DNA of 64,000 bases from NCBI GenBank assembly GCA_905182715.1, contig CAJJCP010000013.1, positions 1-64,000 on the forward strand, read 5' to 3'. Positions within the stretch are counted from its first letter, which is position 1, and each line of letters begins with the position of its first letter. Shown here one piece after another: positions 42,641 to 52,674 of this stretch. The notes under the pieces are model-generated. The model worked only from the letters and a program-made list of their open reading frames with translations, did not search any database and was not told the origin of the DNA. This DNA is from an uncultured Candidatus Poseidoniales archaeon. GTDB lineage: Archaea; Thermoplasmatota; Poseidoniia; Poseidoniales; Poseidoniaceae. Position numbers and translations under genes: made by a program.

Positions 42641-43654
42641 ATGGGTGATTGGACACTTGGTATTGAATCAACGGCACATACATTGTCGTTCGGTCTCGTC
42701 GATATTGATGGAATCCCATATCCTGCTTGCTCAGATACCGTTCGCCCCGACAAGGGCGGAATACATCCGAGGGAAGCGGCGGATCACCACAAAGATGTAG
42801 CTCATTCTTTGTTTGATGCATTGCTCGAAAAATATGAATTATCGCCTTCTGATATTGGAACAGTTGCGTATTCACAAGGTCCTGGTTTGGGCCCGTGTCT
42901 ACGCGTAGGTGCAGCATTGGCTCGCGGGATTTCAAGTCGTTTATCAGTGCCATTAGTTGGAGTCAATCATTGCGTCGCTCATATTGAAATCGGCAGACAG
43001 CAATGCGGTTGTAATGACCCAGTGCTGCTCTATGTATCTGGAGGGAATACGCAAGTCATCGCACATCTCGATGGTAAATATCGCGTTTTAGGAGAGACAC
43101 TTGACATCGGCATCGGCAACATGCTCGACAAATTTGCTCGAACCCAAGGCATTCCATTCCCTGGCGGTCCAGTGATTGAAAAGCATGCTGCGGAATGGTT
43201 GGGACGCCAAGAGAATCCATCATTGGATGGACTTGAGTTACCGTTTGCAGTTCGTGGCATGGATCTTGCTTTTTCCGGTGTTATGACAGCAGCGCAACGC
43301 CTTATAGAAAATGGTGCAGAATTGGGAGCTGTTTGCTGGTCATTGCAGGAGCATGCATTTGCGGCATGTGTTGAAGTTGCCGAACGCGCACTCGCCCATA
43401 CGGGTAAGAATGAACTTCTCTTAGGAGGTGGTGTTGCGTGCAATACACGATTACGAACAATGTGTGAGCAGATGGCTGAAGAACGAGAAGCCACTTCACA
43501 TGCTCCACCAAGGATGTATTGTATCGATAATGGGACCATGATAGCGCTTCTTGGCAAGTTAGAACTCGAAAATGGAAGACACACGCCCTATGATGAAAGT
43601 GGCGTCGAGCAGTACCTGCGGACCGACCAAACACAGGTGACATGGGCCGTATAG
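42641..43654 (+). CDS. kae1: Kae1/TsaD/OSGEP tRNA threonylcarbamoyladenosine protein
   Basis: GIESTAHTLSFGLVD, SQGPGLGPCLRVGAALARG, GVNHCVAHIEIG, YVSGGNTQVIA. Confidence 0.94.
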   Translation: MGDWTLGIESTAHTLSFGLVDIDGIPYPACSDTVRPDKGGIHPREAADHHKDVAHSLFDALLEKYELSPSDIGTVAYSQGPGLGPCLRVGAALARGISSRLSVPLVGVNHCVAHIEIGRQQCGCNDPVLLYVSGGNTQVIAHLDGKYRVLGETLDIGIGNMLDKFARTQGIPFPGGPVIEKHAAEWLGRQENPSLDGLELPFAVRGMDLAFSGVMTAAQRLIENGAELGAVCWSLQEHAFAACVEVAERALAHTGKNELLLGGGVACNTRLRTMCEQMAEEREATSHAPPRMYCIDNGTMIALLGKLELENGRHTPYDESGVEQYLRTDQTQVTWAV

Positions 43655-43703
43655 CCTTTCACATTACGCTAATTGTTTTTAAGTAGTCAATGTCGAGAAG
43701 TGA

Positions 43704-44618
43704 TTGGGGGAATCTACTATCAGCGGTGAGAAGCGGAAAAAGGATGAGCCATTCAACCCATTTGCTCGCGATGCGAGTGCTCAGCGTAACAAACGCATGA
43801 GCGAACGTTCTCAAGCACAACGCCGAAACGCCCCTGCTCCCAAAACCGCTCCTCGCCCAGAACAAAACAACCAATCTGCACATAATGAATTGGCCAAAAA
43901 ACGCCAAGAAGCTTTGAGCAGATTAGGTACGCAAGAAAAAAAGCAGCAACCAAAGGCAAAACCAAAACCTCAACCACAGTCACAACCAGAGGTCGTTGAA
44001 GAACCAACATTTACCACCTCAGTTGAGAAACAAGAGATGTCAGCACCAAAAGTTTCTCGCGAAGATCGCATGGCTGAGTTAAGACGTAAATCTGAAGAAT
44101 CTCGTAAAAATGCAAAAGCTCAACGGAATATGGGTGCTGCTGTAGCAGTTGAGCCGATTGCAGTTGAATCAGAACCCGTCATCGAATTTGTTTCGGCGGA
44201 ACAGACTTCGGTCCCTGCCCATATTCAGCCAGCTACCGATAAAGCAAGTGCGGACTTAAAATCTCGAAACGATGTATTCAAAACCATTCAAACTGAAGTT
44301 GCAAAGCCTTCTTCAGACCGACGCCGAAAAAGACGCCGTGGAGATAAGAAAGGTGGCGGCCGTCAAAAGCAAGAAAAGAAACTCAACCGTCAAAAATACC
44401 TCGAGTACAAATATGCAGCTCGGGCAATTTTAGATAATGATTCAATCGCAGAAGAACAACGTTCCAATGTACTTGGGCAAGTTTGGGCGAAAGGTGAACG
44501 AATGGGTGTTACAGATTCACTCGAGTTCATCGAACTCAAGGTAGAAGAAGAAATTCTACCACGTCAAGTCGCTGATAAACTAAGAGATTTAGTTTCTCGA
44601 ATGACAACAAGAAGGTGA
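43704..44618 (+). CDS. Hypothetical Lys/Arg/Glu/Gln-rich protein
   Basis: 304 aa ORF with TTG start; low-complexity N-terminal half. Confidence 0.5.
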   Translation: MGESTISGEKRKKDEPFNPFARDASAQRNKRMSERSQAQRRNAPAPKTAPRPEQNNQSAHNELAKKRQEALSRLGTQEKKQQPKAKPKPQPQSQPEVVEEPTFTTSVEKQEMSAPKVSREDRMAELRRKSEESRKNAKAQRNMGAAVAVEPIAVESEPVIEFVSAEQTSVPAHIQPATDKASADLKSRNDVFKTIQTEVAKPSSDRRRKRRRGDKKGGGRQKQEKKLNRQKYLEYKYAARAILDNDSIAEEQRSNVLGQVWAKGERMGVTDSLEFIELKVEEEILPRQVADKLRDLVSRMTTRR

Positions 44619-44622
44619 AATT

Positions 44623-45129
44623 ATGACAGAATTAACAGTAAAAGAAAATATGGTAGCAAGCGTGCATTACACCGGAACTCTCCCCGATAGCGGGGAAGTT
44701 TTTGACAGCAGCGAAGGCCGAGAACCACTCTCATTCCTCGTCGGACACAAGCAAATGATCCCTGGTTTTGAAGAAGAAATCATGGGCGCTAAAGTTGGTG
44801 AAAAGAAGGAGTTTACCCTCTCCTCAGAGAGAGCTTACGGAGACCGTGACGATGAAGCTGTCATGGAAATCCCAAGAGAACAATTCGCTCAACTTGAAGA
44901 AGAAGCGTCTTTGGAAGTTGGTATGCAACTCGTTGCCCAGATGCCTCATGGCCCATCCCCATTCACAATCACAACACTTACGGCAGAAGCAGTAACTGCA
45001 GATTTCAACCATGCTCTTGCAGGACAAGCGCTCACATTCAATGTGGAAATCGTTGACCTTCGAGAAGCAACAGCTGATGAACAATCCCACGGCCATGCTC
45101 ATGGTGCAGATGGCCAGCACCAACATTGA
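44623..45129 (+). CDS. FKBP/SlyD-type peptidyl-prolyl isomerase with His-rich C-terminus
   Basis: VHYTGTLPDSGEVFDSSEGREPLSFLVGHKQMIPGFEEEIMGAKVGEKKEFTL; tail SHGHAHGADGQHQH. Confidence 0.9.
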   Translation: MTELTVKENMVASVHYTGTLPDSGEVFDSSEGREPLSFLVGHKQMIPGFEEEIMGAKVGEKKEFTLSSERAYGDRDDEAVMEIPREQFAQLEEEASLEVGMQLVAQMPHGPSPFTITTLTAEAVTADFNHALAGQALTFNVEIVDLREATADEQSHGHAHGADGQHQH

Positions 45130-46772
45130 ACCGTGCGAGTGTTGATGAAGTCCCTCTTCATGGAGGGTACATGGTCAGTCAACGTAAAGAAGACTGGAAG
45201 ACACTAAGTGGTCTTGATTTGGAGTTGCAAAGCAATCCTGACACACTTGGACAACTTGGTGCAGATGTTTCAGAGATTGGCAATGCGGGGAGCCCTCCAT
45301 ACACACGTGGAATTCATCCCACGATGTACCGCTCACGTTTGTGGACCATGCGGCAATATGCTGGTTTTTCAAGTGCAAAGGCTACGAATGAGCGATTCAA
45401 ACTCTTGCTTGAGCGCGGGCAAAAAGGACTTTCTGTAGCCTTTGATTTACCTACGCAACTCGGCCTTGATGCCGACGATGAGATGTCTCTCGGAGAGGTT
45501 GGTAAGGTAGGTGTGTCCATTTCAACTGTTGATGACATGCGTCAACTCCTCCAAGGTATTCCATTGGATAAGGTAAGCACTTCAATGACAATTAATGCCC
45601 CTGCAATGATTTTACTTGCCATGTACATTGCAGTTGCGGAAGAACAGGGTGTTTCATCTCACGAAGTATTGGGTACGATTCAGAATGATATTCTAAAAGA
45701 ATACATTGCCCGAGGAACATATGTATTCCCTCCAAAAGAGAGTATGCGGCTCATAACCGATATTTTCGAATACTGCTCTGAACATGTACCTAAGTGGAAT
45801 ACCATTTCCATTTCGGGCTATCACATACGTGAAGCGGGTTCAACTGCCGTACAGGAAGTTGCTTTTACACTTGCAAATGCCCTTGCTTATGTCGAGGCAG
45901 CCATCGATAATGGGCTCGATGTCGATTCATTTGCACCACGACTTTCCTTTTTCTTCAATTGTCATAATGATTTCTTTGAAGAAGCATCGAAGTTCCGAGC
46001 AGCACGTTCATTGTGGTATGAATTGATGACATCGAGATATGCGCCAAAGAATCCAAAGTCCTCAATGTTAAGGTTCCATACACAAGTAGCCGGCGTAAGC
46101 CTTACTGCTCAACAACCACTGAATAACATTGCTCGTGTCACTATTCAAGCGTTAGCGGCAGTATGTGGTGGAACGCAAAGTTTACACACGAATTCATATG
46201 ATGAAGCGCTCGGATTACCGACCGAAAAGTCTGCAACCGTTGCGTTAAGAACTCAACAAATCATCGCAGAAGAGAGTGGAGCAGCCGATGTGGTCGATCC
46301 ACTCGGCGGGTCATACCACGTCGAAGCATTGACCAAACAAATTCATGATTTAGCATTGGAGCAAATAGAGAAAATCGAATCTCTTGGTGGGGCTTTGAAA
46401 GCCATTGAACAAGGTTGGCAACAACGTGAAATTCACAATGCTGCCTACCAACACCTCAACGATGTAGAATCCGAACGGAGAAAAATCGTAGGAGTCAACC
46501 ATGGGCTCATGGATGACGATACGGTAACTGAAGTGCTCAAACTCGACCCGTCCGTAGGCGAAGAACAATGCAGCCGATTAAAGAAATTACGTAGTTCGAG
46601 GGATTCAGAAACTGTACAGAACTGCCTTGCCGCTATTGTTAAGGCTGCAGAATCCGACGACAATCTCTTCCCTCACGTACTCTTTGCTGTAAAGAATGAT
46701 TGTACGCTCGGAGAAATTGTACAGGCAATGAAGGATGTCTTTGGAACTTGGATGGCTCCAAGTGGATTTTGA
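45126..46772 (+). CDS. Methylmalonyl-CoA mutase, large/catalytic subunit
   Basis: YTRGIHPTMYRSRLWTMRQYAGFSSAKATNERFK, SISGYHIREAGSTAVQEVAFTLANALAYVEA, GGTQSLHTNSYDEAL. Confidence 0.95.
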   Translation: MNRASVDEVPLHGGYMVSQRKEDWKTLSGLDLELQSNPDTLGQLGADVSEIGNAGSPPYTRGIHPTMYRSRLWTMRQYAGFSSAKATNERFKLLLERGQKGLSVAFDLPTQLGLDADDEMSLGEVGKVGVSISTVDDMRQLLQGIPLDKVSTSMTINAPAMILLAMYIAVAEEQGVSSHEVLGTIQNDILKEYIARGTYVFPPKESMRLITDIFEYCSEHVPKWNTISISGYHIREAGSTAVQEVAFTLANALAYVEAAIDNGLDVDSFAPRLSFFFNCHNDFFEEASKFRAARSLWYELMTSRYAPKNPKSSMLRFHTQVAGVSLTAQQPLNNIARVTIQALAAVCGGTQSLHTNSYDEALGLPTEKSATVALRTQQIIAEESGAADVVDPLGGSYHVEALTKQIHDLALEQIEKIESLGGALKAIEQGWQQREIHNAAYQHLNDVESERRKIVGVNHGLMDDDTVTEVLKLDPSVGEEQCSRLKKLRSSRDSETVQNCLAAIVKAAESDDNLFPHVLFAVKNDCTLGEIVQAMKDVFGTWMAPSGF

Positions 46773-46781
46773 GGTGATTGA

Positions 46782-47213
46782 ATGGATTTTGGACCCATAC
46801 ACATCGACCACATTGGTATAGCAGTTGACTCACTTGACGAAGGTAGTACGTTTTGGAGGTTGCTTGGATTGATTGAACGCGGTGAGGATGAACTGGTCGT
46901 AGACCAAGGTGTTACGACTCGGTTTTTCTCGACAAGTCATTCTGTTGAACAAGACCATCCAGTACAGATCGAATTACTAGAAGCTACAGGGCCAGATACC
47001 CCAATCGGGAAATTTATTTCTAAAAAAGGCAAAGGTGTGCAACAAATTTGTTTCCGCGTAGGCGATTTAATTGGTCTCATAGCGCACCTCCTTGAACATG
47101 GGGTCCACATGATAGATACTGTACCTCGGAAGGGTGCTGGCGACAAAATGATTGCCTTTGTTCACCCACGTTCAACTGGTGGGGTTTTGGTTGAATTGAC
47201 TCAGGCCGCATGA
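46782..47213 (+). CDS. Methylmalonyl-CoA epimerase
   Basis: HIDHIGIAVDSLDEG glyoxalase/VOC fold, GKGVQQICFRVGDL; follows mutase. Confidence 0.88.
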   Translation: MDFGPIHIDHIGIAVDSLDEGSTFWRLLGLIERGEDELVVDQGVTTRFFSTSHSVEQDHPVQIELLEATGPDTPIGKFISKKGKGVQQICFRVGDLIGLIAHLLEHGVHMIDTVPRKGAGDKMIAFVHPRSTGGVLVELTQAA

Positions 47214-47217
47214 GAGT

Positions 47218-47565
47218 TTGAGGGTAAGCATCATATCTTTGCATCCCCACAATGAATTGATGCGAACCTGTGTTGACAACCTCATCGCTCTACCCCATAT
47301 CGATGGCCCACGAATCCGTACTGAAGTTGAATTCTTGGCAAACCGCCTGGAACTGTTGCGTCAAAACCGACAAATTACGAATGAAGCATATCTTGATGCT
47401 GGAGCAATCCAAGGTGCCTTTGATATGATTGGAAATTTGGTAGAAATGGGTGTTCCACAACAAGAGGTTTTTTCTCAGATCAAGCAACAGTTGGAACGAG
47501 CATGTAATCTGGAAGTGAAACATCCAGGTTTGAATCAAGCCATAGAATCCGGCCGCGTTTCGTGA
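47218..47565 (+). CDS. Hypothetical helical protein
   Basis: 115 aa ORF between epimerase and ABC genes. Confidence 0.5.
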   Translation: MRVSIISLHPHNELMRTCVDNLIALPHIDGPRIRTEVEFLANRLELLRQNRQITNEAYLDAGAIQGAFDMIGNLVEMGVPQQEVFSQIKQQLERACNLEVKHPGLNQAIESGRVS

Positions 47566-47573
47566 GGGATTTG

Positions 47574-48407
47574 ATGCCGGAATCTCTTCTCTCAATTCAA
47601 GGTGTGACCAAGAACTTCGCTGAAGTTCAAGCGTTGCATGAAATAAACTTGGAGATTCATTCTGGTGAAATTGTTGGCTTAGTCGGTAGCAATGGTGCTG
47701 GGAAAACAACACTGTTGCGGCTCATGGCGGGCGTCTACAAACCATCGAGCGGAACAGTCAATCTGAGCAACGGAGAGCCTGTTACAACTATGCGGCACGA
47801 ACTTGGAGTCGTCCCTGAATCGACTGGATTATATTCAAGACTCACCGCCTGGGAGAACATCCGATATCACAGCCGCATGCATGGGATTCCAGACTCGATT
47901 TCATGGGCACGAACCGAAAAGTTCGCTGAACATTTGGACATGAAAGAGAATTTGAGCAGACATACGAAAGGATTCTCCAGAGGTATGAAGCAAAAAACAG
48001 CCTTGTTGCGGGCATTGGCACACGGTCCGAATATACTCCTGCTGGATGAGCCAACTGCTGGACTCGACATTACGAGTGCGAGAACTGTACGTGCACTCGT
48101 TCGGCAATTGCGCGATGAAGGGGGCACTGTGATTTATTCCACTCATCAACTTGCAGAAGCACAACAAGTGTGTGACCGAATTGTCATCATCCACAATGGT
48201 GAGATTCGCGCAGATGGTTCACCGTTTCAACTTTTGAACGATACAGATACAGATTCTCTTGAAGAAGCATATGTTTCACTTACGCAAGACCAAGCGAGAA
48301 CTCGTAAGGAGGACAACGATCGTGAAAGTGCATTCACAGGCTGGTGGCGTCGATTCTTCACTCCAAAAACTCCTAAAACCACTCGTGAGGTGATGGAAAG
48401 TGAGTGA
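47574..48407 (+). CDS. ABC transporter ATPase (NatA-like)
   Basis: VGSNGAGKTTLLRLMAGVYKPSSG, FSRGMKQKTALLRALAHGPNILLLDEPTAGLD. Confidence 0.92.
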   Translation: MPESLLSIQGVTKNFAEVQALHEINLEIHSGEIVGLVGSNGAGKTTLLRLMAGVYKPSSGTVNLSNGEPVTTMRHELGVVPESTGLYSRLTAWENIRYHSRMHGIPDSISWARTEKFAEHLDMKENLSRHTKGFSRGMKQKTALLRALAHGPNILLLDEPTAGLDITSARTVRALVRQLRDEGGTVIYSTHQLAEAQQVCDRIVIIHNGEIRADGSPFQLLNDTDTDSLEEAYVSLTQDQARTRKEDNDRESAFTGWWRRFFTPKTPKTTREVMESE

Positions 48408-49623
48408 CGGTAGTTTCCTGAGGGTACGTGCCATTGCTAAGAAAGAAGTCGTTGAGTTCACTCGAGACTGGCGGACTATTATCGCTATTATCGTCATACC
48501 ACTGCTCATGTTTCCTCTTTTGTTTATTCTCTTTCCAGTCTTACTTGAATCTGAAACTGCAGAACTCGATGCTCTCGAACTCTCAATTGTGATTCAGACG
48601 GACGGCCTTCCAGAGAATCTCGCTGAGAATATTTCTCTCAGCAGCATGGATTATTCAATTGAATTGTTACCGAACTTAACGAGTTTATCTGAACCGGGGC
48701 AAGACCTTGAACGGGTCAGAAACAGTTCGACAGATGCAATATTACGATTTGAGTCAAGTGAAGATGTGTGGGACTTTGCTATCCTTCACCTCTCGACTTC
48801 CGAACGTTCGAACGAAGCTCGTAACCGCCTGTTGATCACACTATCAGAATGGGAGAGTTCCGAAATCCGAGTACGAATCGTTGAAGGTGGAATGGATGTC
48901 AATACCACACTCGACCCATTGAGATGGGATGGTGAAGTTTCTTCAGGGGATGTGGCAACTTCTGGTGAACAGTCCGGCATGATTCTTTCAATGTTCATCC
49001 CCTTAGTCTTAGCAATTTGGACTTATTCGAGTGCAATTCAACCATCGATAGACATGACTGCTGGAGAACGTGAGCGAGGGACACTCGAAGCATTGCTCTG
49101 CCTCCCATGTACGCGTATGGAACTCTTATTCGGAAAATGGCTCGCTGTAGCGACGATTACAGGCGTTGGAGTTCTGTTACAGATATTCGGGCTGTTATTT
49201 GCGATTGGATATCTCGCATCTTCGTCAAGTTTCATTGGCGTACCGCAACTCTCGATGATCTCAATCGGCCTCATTGTTCTTTCAATCATGCTCTTTGCCA
49301 TCATGGTTGTCGCATTTGAATTAGCTTTGGCAATGCGTTCCCATAGTGTAAAGGAAGCAGGTTCAATATTGGCTCCAGCCTTGATGCTCATCCTCTTCCC
49401 AGCATTGTTCACCCAAGTTATCAACCTAGATGGTATTGAAGGGTTCTGGTTTGCAATACCTGTAGTGAATATTCTCTTGGCATTGCGTGAACTCCTGATG
49501 AACCGAGTCATCACAGAACACGTATTGATTTGGGGATTCTCATCAATAGTTTACGCAACTCTCGCAGCCTACTATGCCTCTCGACAATTCAATCGAGAGG
49601 ATATTGTTACTTCCCTTTCTTGA
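48400..49623 (+). CDS. ABC transporter permease (NatB/ABC-2 type)
   Basis: IAKKEVVEFTRDWRTIIAIIVIPLLMFPLLF, TAGERERGTLEALLCLPCTRMELLFGKW. Confidence 0.88.
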   Translation: MSDGSFLRVRAIAKKEVVEFTRDWRTIIAIIVIPLLMFPLLFILFPVLLESETAELDALELSIVIQTDGLPENLAENISLSSMDYSIELLPNLTSLSEPGQDLERVRNSSTDAILRFESSEDVWDFAILHLSTSERSNEARNRLLITLSEWESSEIRVRIVEGGMDVNTTLDPLRWDGEVSSGDVATSGEQSGMILSMFIPLVLAIWTYSSAIQPSIDMTAGERERGTLEALLCLPCTRMELLFGKWLAVATITGVGVLLQIFGLLFAIGYLASSSSFIGVPQLSMISIGLIVLSIMLFAIMVVAFELALAMRSHSVKEAGSILAPALMLILFPALFTQVINLDGIEGFWFAIPVVNILLALRELLMNRVITEHVLIWGFSSIVYATLAAYYASRQFNREDIVTSLS

Positions 49624-49624
49624 A

Positions 49625-51118
49625 TTAAGAAAAGTGATGGAAGGAAGCACGGACAACATCGATAATCGCATCGATTTCAGCCGAGGTAATTCCGAAATGA
49701 GGCGTGAAACGAAGAGCGTTTGTTCCTCCGTGTATGACACCGAGCCCATGTTTACGGCACCATGTCTCAACAGCATCGAATCCAACGACTGGGAATTGGC
49801 TTGGTTCGAGTTCTGCACTCAATAATAATCCAGTGCCTTGAACTTGAGTGATGATACCTGGCATCTCGAGAGCTAAGAGTTCCAATTTTTCTACAAACTC
49901 TGCGCCTCTGTCACGAATGTTTGCACGTAATTCTGGAGTGATTTGGTCGAGCACTGCACATGCAGTTTCGAGCGCACGAGGATTCGTAGTCATGGTATTT
50001 CCGTAAATCCCAACAACATAGTTTTCTGATGCCCTTTGATTGAGACCAAGTACTGATAATGGGTATTGGCCAGCATTCAGTGCTTTTGACCATGTTTCTA
50101 AATCAGGACATACGGCATCTTGGAAACCATCATAGTCGATAATTGAAAGACAGCCTTGGCCTCGAATTCCTGCTTGAATAGAATCGACAAGTAGCATCGA
50201 GCCATGTTCAAGAGTGAGGCGGCGAGCAGCATCGTAGAAATCACGCTCAACACATGAACCTGGGTTTCCTTCTCCTTGAACTGGTTCTATTGCCATGAGT
50301 TCGATAAAGTATCCATCAGATTCAGCTTTTGCATATGCAGCCTCAAGAGCGGCAACATTGTTCGCTGGAACGAGAATCAAATTGTCGCGATTCCTGAATG
50401 TTGCGAGGTTTTTATCGTATGCAGTCATACATGAATGCGAAATTTGTGCAGGGCGGTCAGTACGTCCATGGAATGCCTTTTCAACAGCCATGAGTTTGAT
50501 TTCTTTGCCTTCGTGCGGGCCACCAGGGCCAGTCATTTTACGTGCATTAACGTCAGCAATCCGTAGGCTAACCGTAACTGATTCCGATCCACTGTTCATG
50601 CAGATAAAGCGAGTAAAAGGGCATGAGCCTCGAGTATGCCCGAGTTCGCTTTGCAAGCGCGTTGCGAGACGCTTATGGCTGTAAGAAGGAGTCATGACGT
50701 TCGCCATTACCCAATTCTGCGACATAGAGGAAATAATCGTGCTCGGTCCGTGGCCACTACCAAGCATCCCGTAGCCCCCGTTGTCGTGAAGAACTGCACC
50801 ATGAGCCGTAATAATCCAAGGTCCACGGGCAGCAAGGGCCACATAAGGGTTAACTGTGGCTGGGGCATAAAAATTGATGTAGTCCGATTGCAGTTCTTTA
50901 ACCAAGTCTGATTCCGAAAGATTCAACAAATCATTACCGAATTCATCTTTGAGGTGGTTTCTTCGGGCCACTGCTTCTGTAATAGCCATCCCCAAAGTCG
51001 AGTCGCTGGAAAGAAAACTTTGAATCACATCATCCGTTAAACCAACGGTATCTCGATGACCTGAGAGGTTTCGTAAATTTTGAAGATGGGCGAAAGCATC
51101 TACAGCATGTTGAGTCAT
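49625..51118 (-). CDS. Class III PLP-dependent aminotransferase
   Basis: CMNSGSESVTVSLRIADVNARKMTG, AIEPVQGEGNPGS, LLVDSIQAGIRGQG, WSKALNAGQYPLSVLG. Confidence 0.88.
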   Translation of the reverse strand: MTQHAVDAFAHLQNLRNLSGHRDTVGLTDDVIQSFLSSDSTLGMAITEAVARRNHLKDEFGNDLLNLSESDLVKELQSDYINFYAPATVNPYVALAARGPWIITAHGAVLHDNGGYGMLGSGHGPSTIISSMSQNWVMANVMTPSYSHKRLATRLQSELGHTRGSCPFTRFICMNSGSESVTVSLRIADVNARKMTGPGGPHEGKEIKLMAVEKAFHGRTDRPAQISHSCMTAYDKNLATFRNRDNLILVPANNVAALEAAYAKAESDGYFIELMAIEPVQGEGNPGSCVERDFYDAARRLTLEHGSMLLVDSIQAGIRGQGCLSIIDYDGFQDAVCPDLETWSKALNAGQYPLSVLGLNQRASENYVVGIYGNTMTTNPRALETACAVLDQITPELRANIRDRGAEFVEKLELLALEMPGIITQVQGTGLLLSAELEPSQFPVVGFDAVETWCRKHGLGVIHGGTNALRFTPHFGITSAEIDAIIDVVRASFHHFS

Positions 51119-51204
51119 CAGTTTATTGCCACCCACGGGGTTCTTTGAACGTTCGCTTCAATTTTACTGAGAATCTGCTGGAAGATGAGTGTTTTTTGCA
51201 TTAG

Positions 51205-51240
51205 AGTAATACTATAGTAATACTCAGCGAATACTTATAT
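51205..51240 (+). promoter_or_regulatory. Operator-like array (AGTAATACT x2 plus degenerate GCGAATACT, 11-bp phase) overlapping a TATA-like element
   Basis: 51205-51213 AGTAATACT, 51216-51224 AGTAATACT, 51227-51235 GCGAATACT; TATA-like ACTTATAT about 25-27 nt before ATG 51263. Confidence 0.55.
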
Positions 51241-51262
51241 GCTCTGGGCCGAACCATCAATC

Positions 51263-51424
51263 ATGCCGAAAATCTCTTTGGACATGCCAGCGGAATTGGT
51301 TGAAGACCTCCGCAAACATGTCGGAGACCAACATAAATTTGTGAGTTTGGCGGATGCGGTACGTACTGCATGCCGTAAACTCCTCGATCAGTTGGATGAA
51401 ATTGATGCTCGGCATGGAAGGTAG
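51263..51424 (+). CDS. Ribbon-helix-helix (CopG/Arc-like) transcriptional regulator
   Basis: MPKISLDMPAELVEDLRKHVGDQHKFVSLADAVRTACRKLLDQLDEIDARHGR. Confidence 0.7.
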   Translation: MPKISLDMPAELVEDLRKHVGDQHKFVSLADAVRTACRKLLDQLDEIDARHGR

Positions 51425-52002
51425 TGAATCATATGGTGACAACAGAAGAAGCAGAAAACGCAGTGAAAATCTTGCTCGAGTACCTTGAGGGCGATGCTCA
51501 ACGTGAAGGATTGCAAAAGACTCCTCGACGTGTCATTGAATCATGGGATGAAATATTTTCCGGGTATACGACCGATACTGAAGAACTTCTCCAATCGACA
51601 TTCAATGGCGAAGGATATGATGGCATAGTTCTCCTCCGCGATATTGAATTTCATTCGACATGTGAACATCACTTACAACCATTTAGTGGTCGTGCACATA
51701 TTGCATACATCCCCGTAGATCGTATTGTTGGAATCAGTAAATTAGCACGTATTGTTGACGCTCACGCTCATCGATTACAGAATCAAGAACGCATTACCAA
51801 AGGCATCGCAGATGACCTGGAAAAGCACCTCAATCCGCTTGGTGCAGCAGTCATCCTTGAGGCGTCGCATGGCTGTATGCGTTGCCGTGGTGTACGAAAA
51901 CAAAACTCAGTCATGACGACATCGGCAATGCGCGGCGTGTTTTTCGATAAGGCAGAACCTCGCCAAGAACTCATGCAGCTCATACAATCAAGACCACTCT
52001 GA
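51424..52002 (+). CDS. folE: GTP cyclohydrolase I (type IA)
   Basis: HSTCEHHLQPFSGRAHIAYIP, VGISKLARIVDAHAHRLQNQERITK, HGCMRCRGVRK. Confidence 0.93.
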   Translation: MNHMVTTEEAENAVKILLEYLEGDAQREGLQKTPRRVIESWDEIFSGYTTDTEELLQSTFNGEGYDGIVLLRDIEFHSTCEHHLQPFSGRAHIAYIPVDRIVGISKLARIVDAHAHRLQNQERITKGIADDLEKHLNPLGAAVILEASHGCMRCRGVRKQNSVMTTSAMRGVFFDKAEPRQELMQLIQSRPL

Positions 52003-52078
52003 GGCGTTAATATGACCGAGCATATCTTGTGAACTCTCGGGTAAGCATACCGTTGATTCGGCTTCGGACCTCGGAACC

Positions 52079-52674
52079 GTGTACAAGATTGTCGAAATAT
52101 TTCATTCCGTCCAAGGAGAGGGCGTACATGCAGGAATACCTCATGTATTCATCCGCTTCGGGAAAATGTAACCTCCAATGCGAATGGTGTGATACCGACT
52201 TCGAAACATTTGATGAAATGGCTGCAGTCGACATACTCGGTGAGGTAATGAAGTACCCTTCGAAAAGAATTATCTTTCACTGGTGGTGAGCCGATGCTGA
52301 ATGATTTATGGCCACTCCATCGTTTGTTGAAGTCCAGAGGATACCAGTTATCCTGTGAATCAAATGGGACCATCGAGATTCCAGAAGATTTACTCGATTG
52401 GATCTGTATCTCCCCTAAAGACCAGATGTACCCTCAAGTGAAAATTCGACAACGTACGGGGGATGAACTCAAATGCGTTTATGTTGGTCAAGATTTAACA
52501 CTCTATGATGGATTAAAAGATGGCTTCAACCACCACTTCTTGCAACCTTGTTATATCGATTCTGAAAGTGTAGAATGGAATGGTAAGAATTTTGCAATGA
52601 CTGAAGCCGTTGTGAAACAATCACCGCCTTGGCGTTTGAGTCTCCAAACGCATAAGTGGATGGGGGTTGACTGA
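52079..52674 (+). CDS. queE: 7-carboxy-7-deazaguanine synthase (radical SAM), two frameshifts
   Basis: Joined frames give VYKIVEIFHSVQGEGVHAGIPHVFIRFGK / KCNLQCEWCDTDFETFDEM...IIF / TGGEPMLNDLWPLHRLL. Confidence 0.87.
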
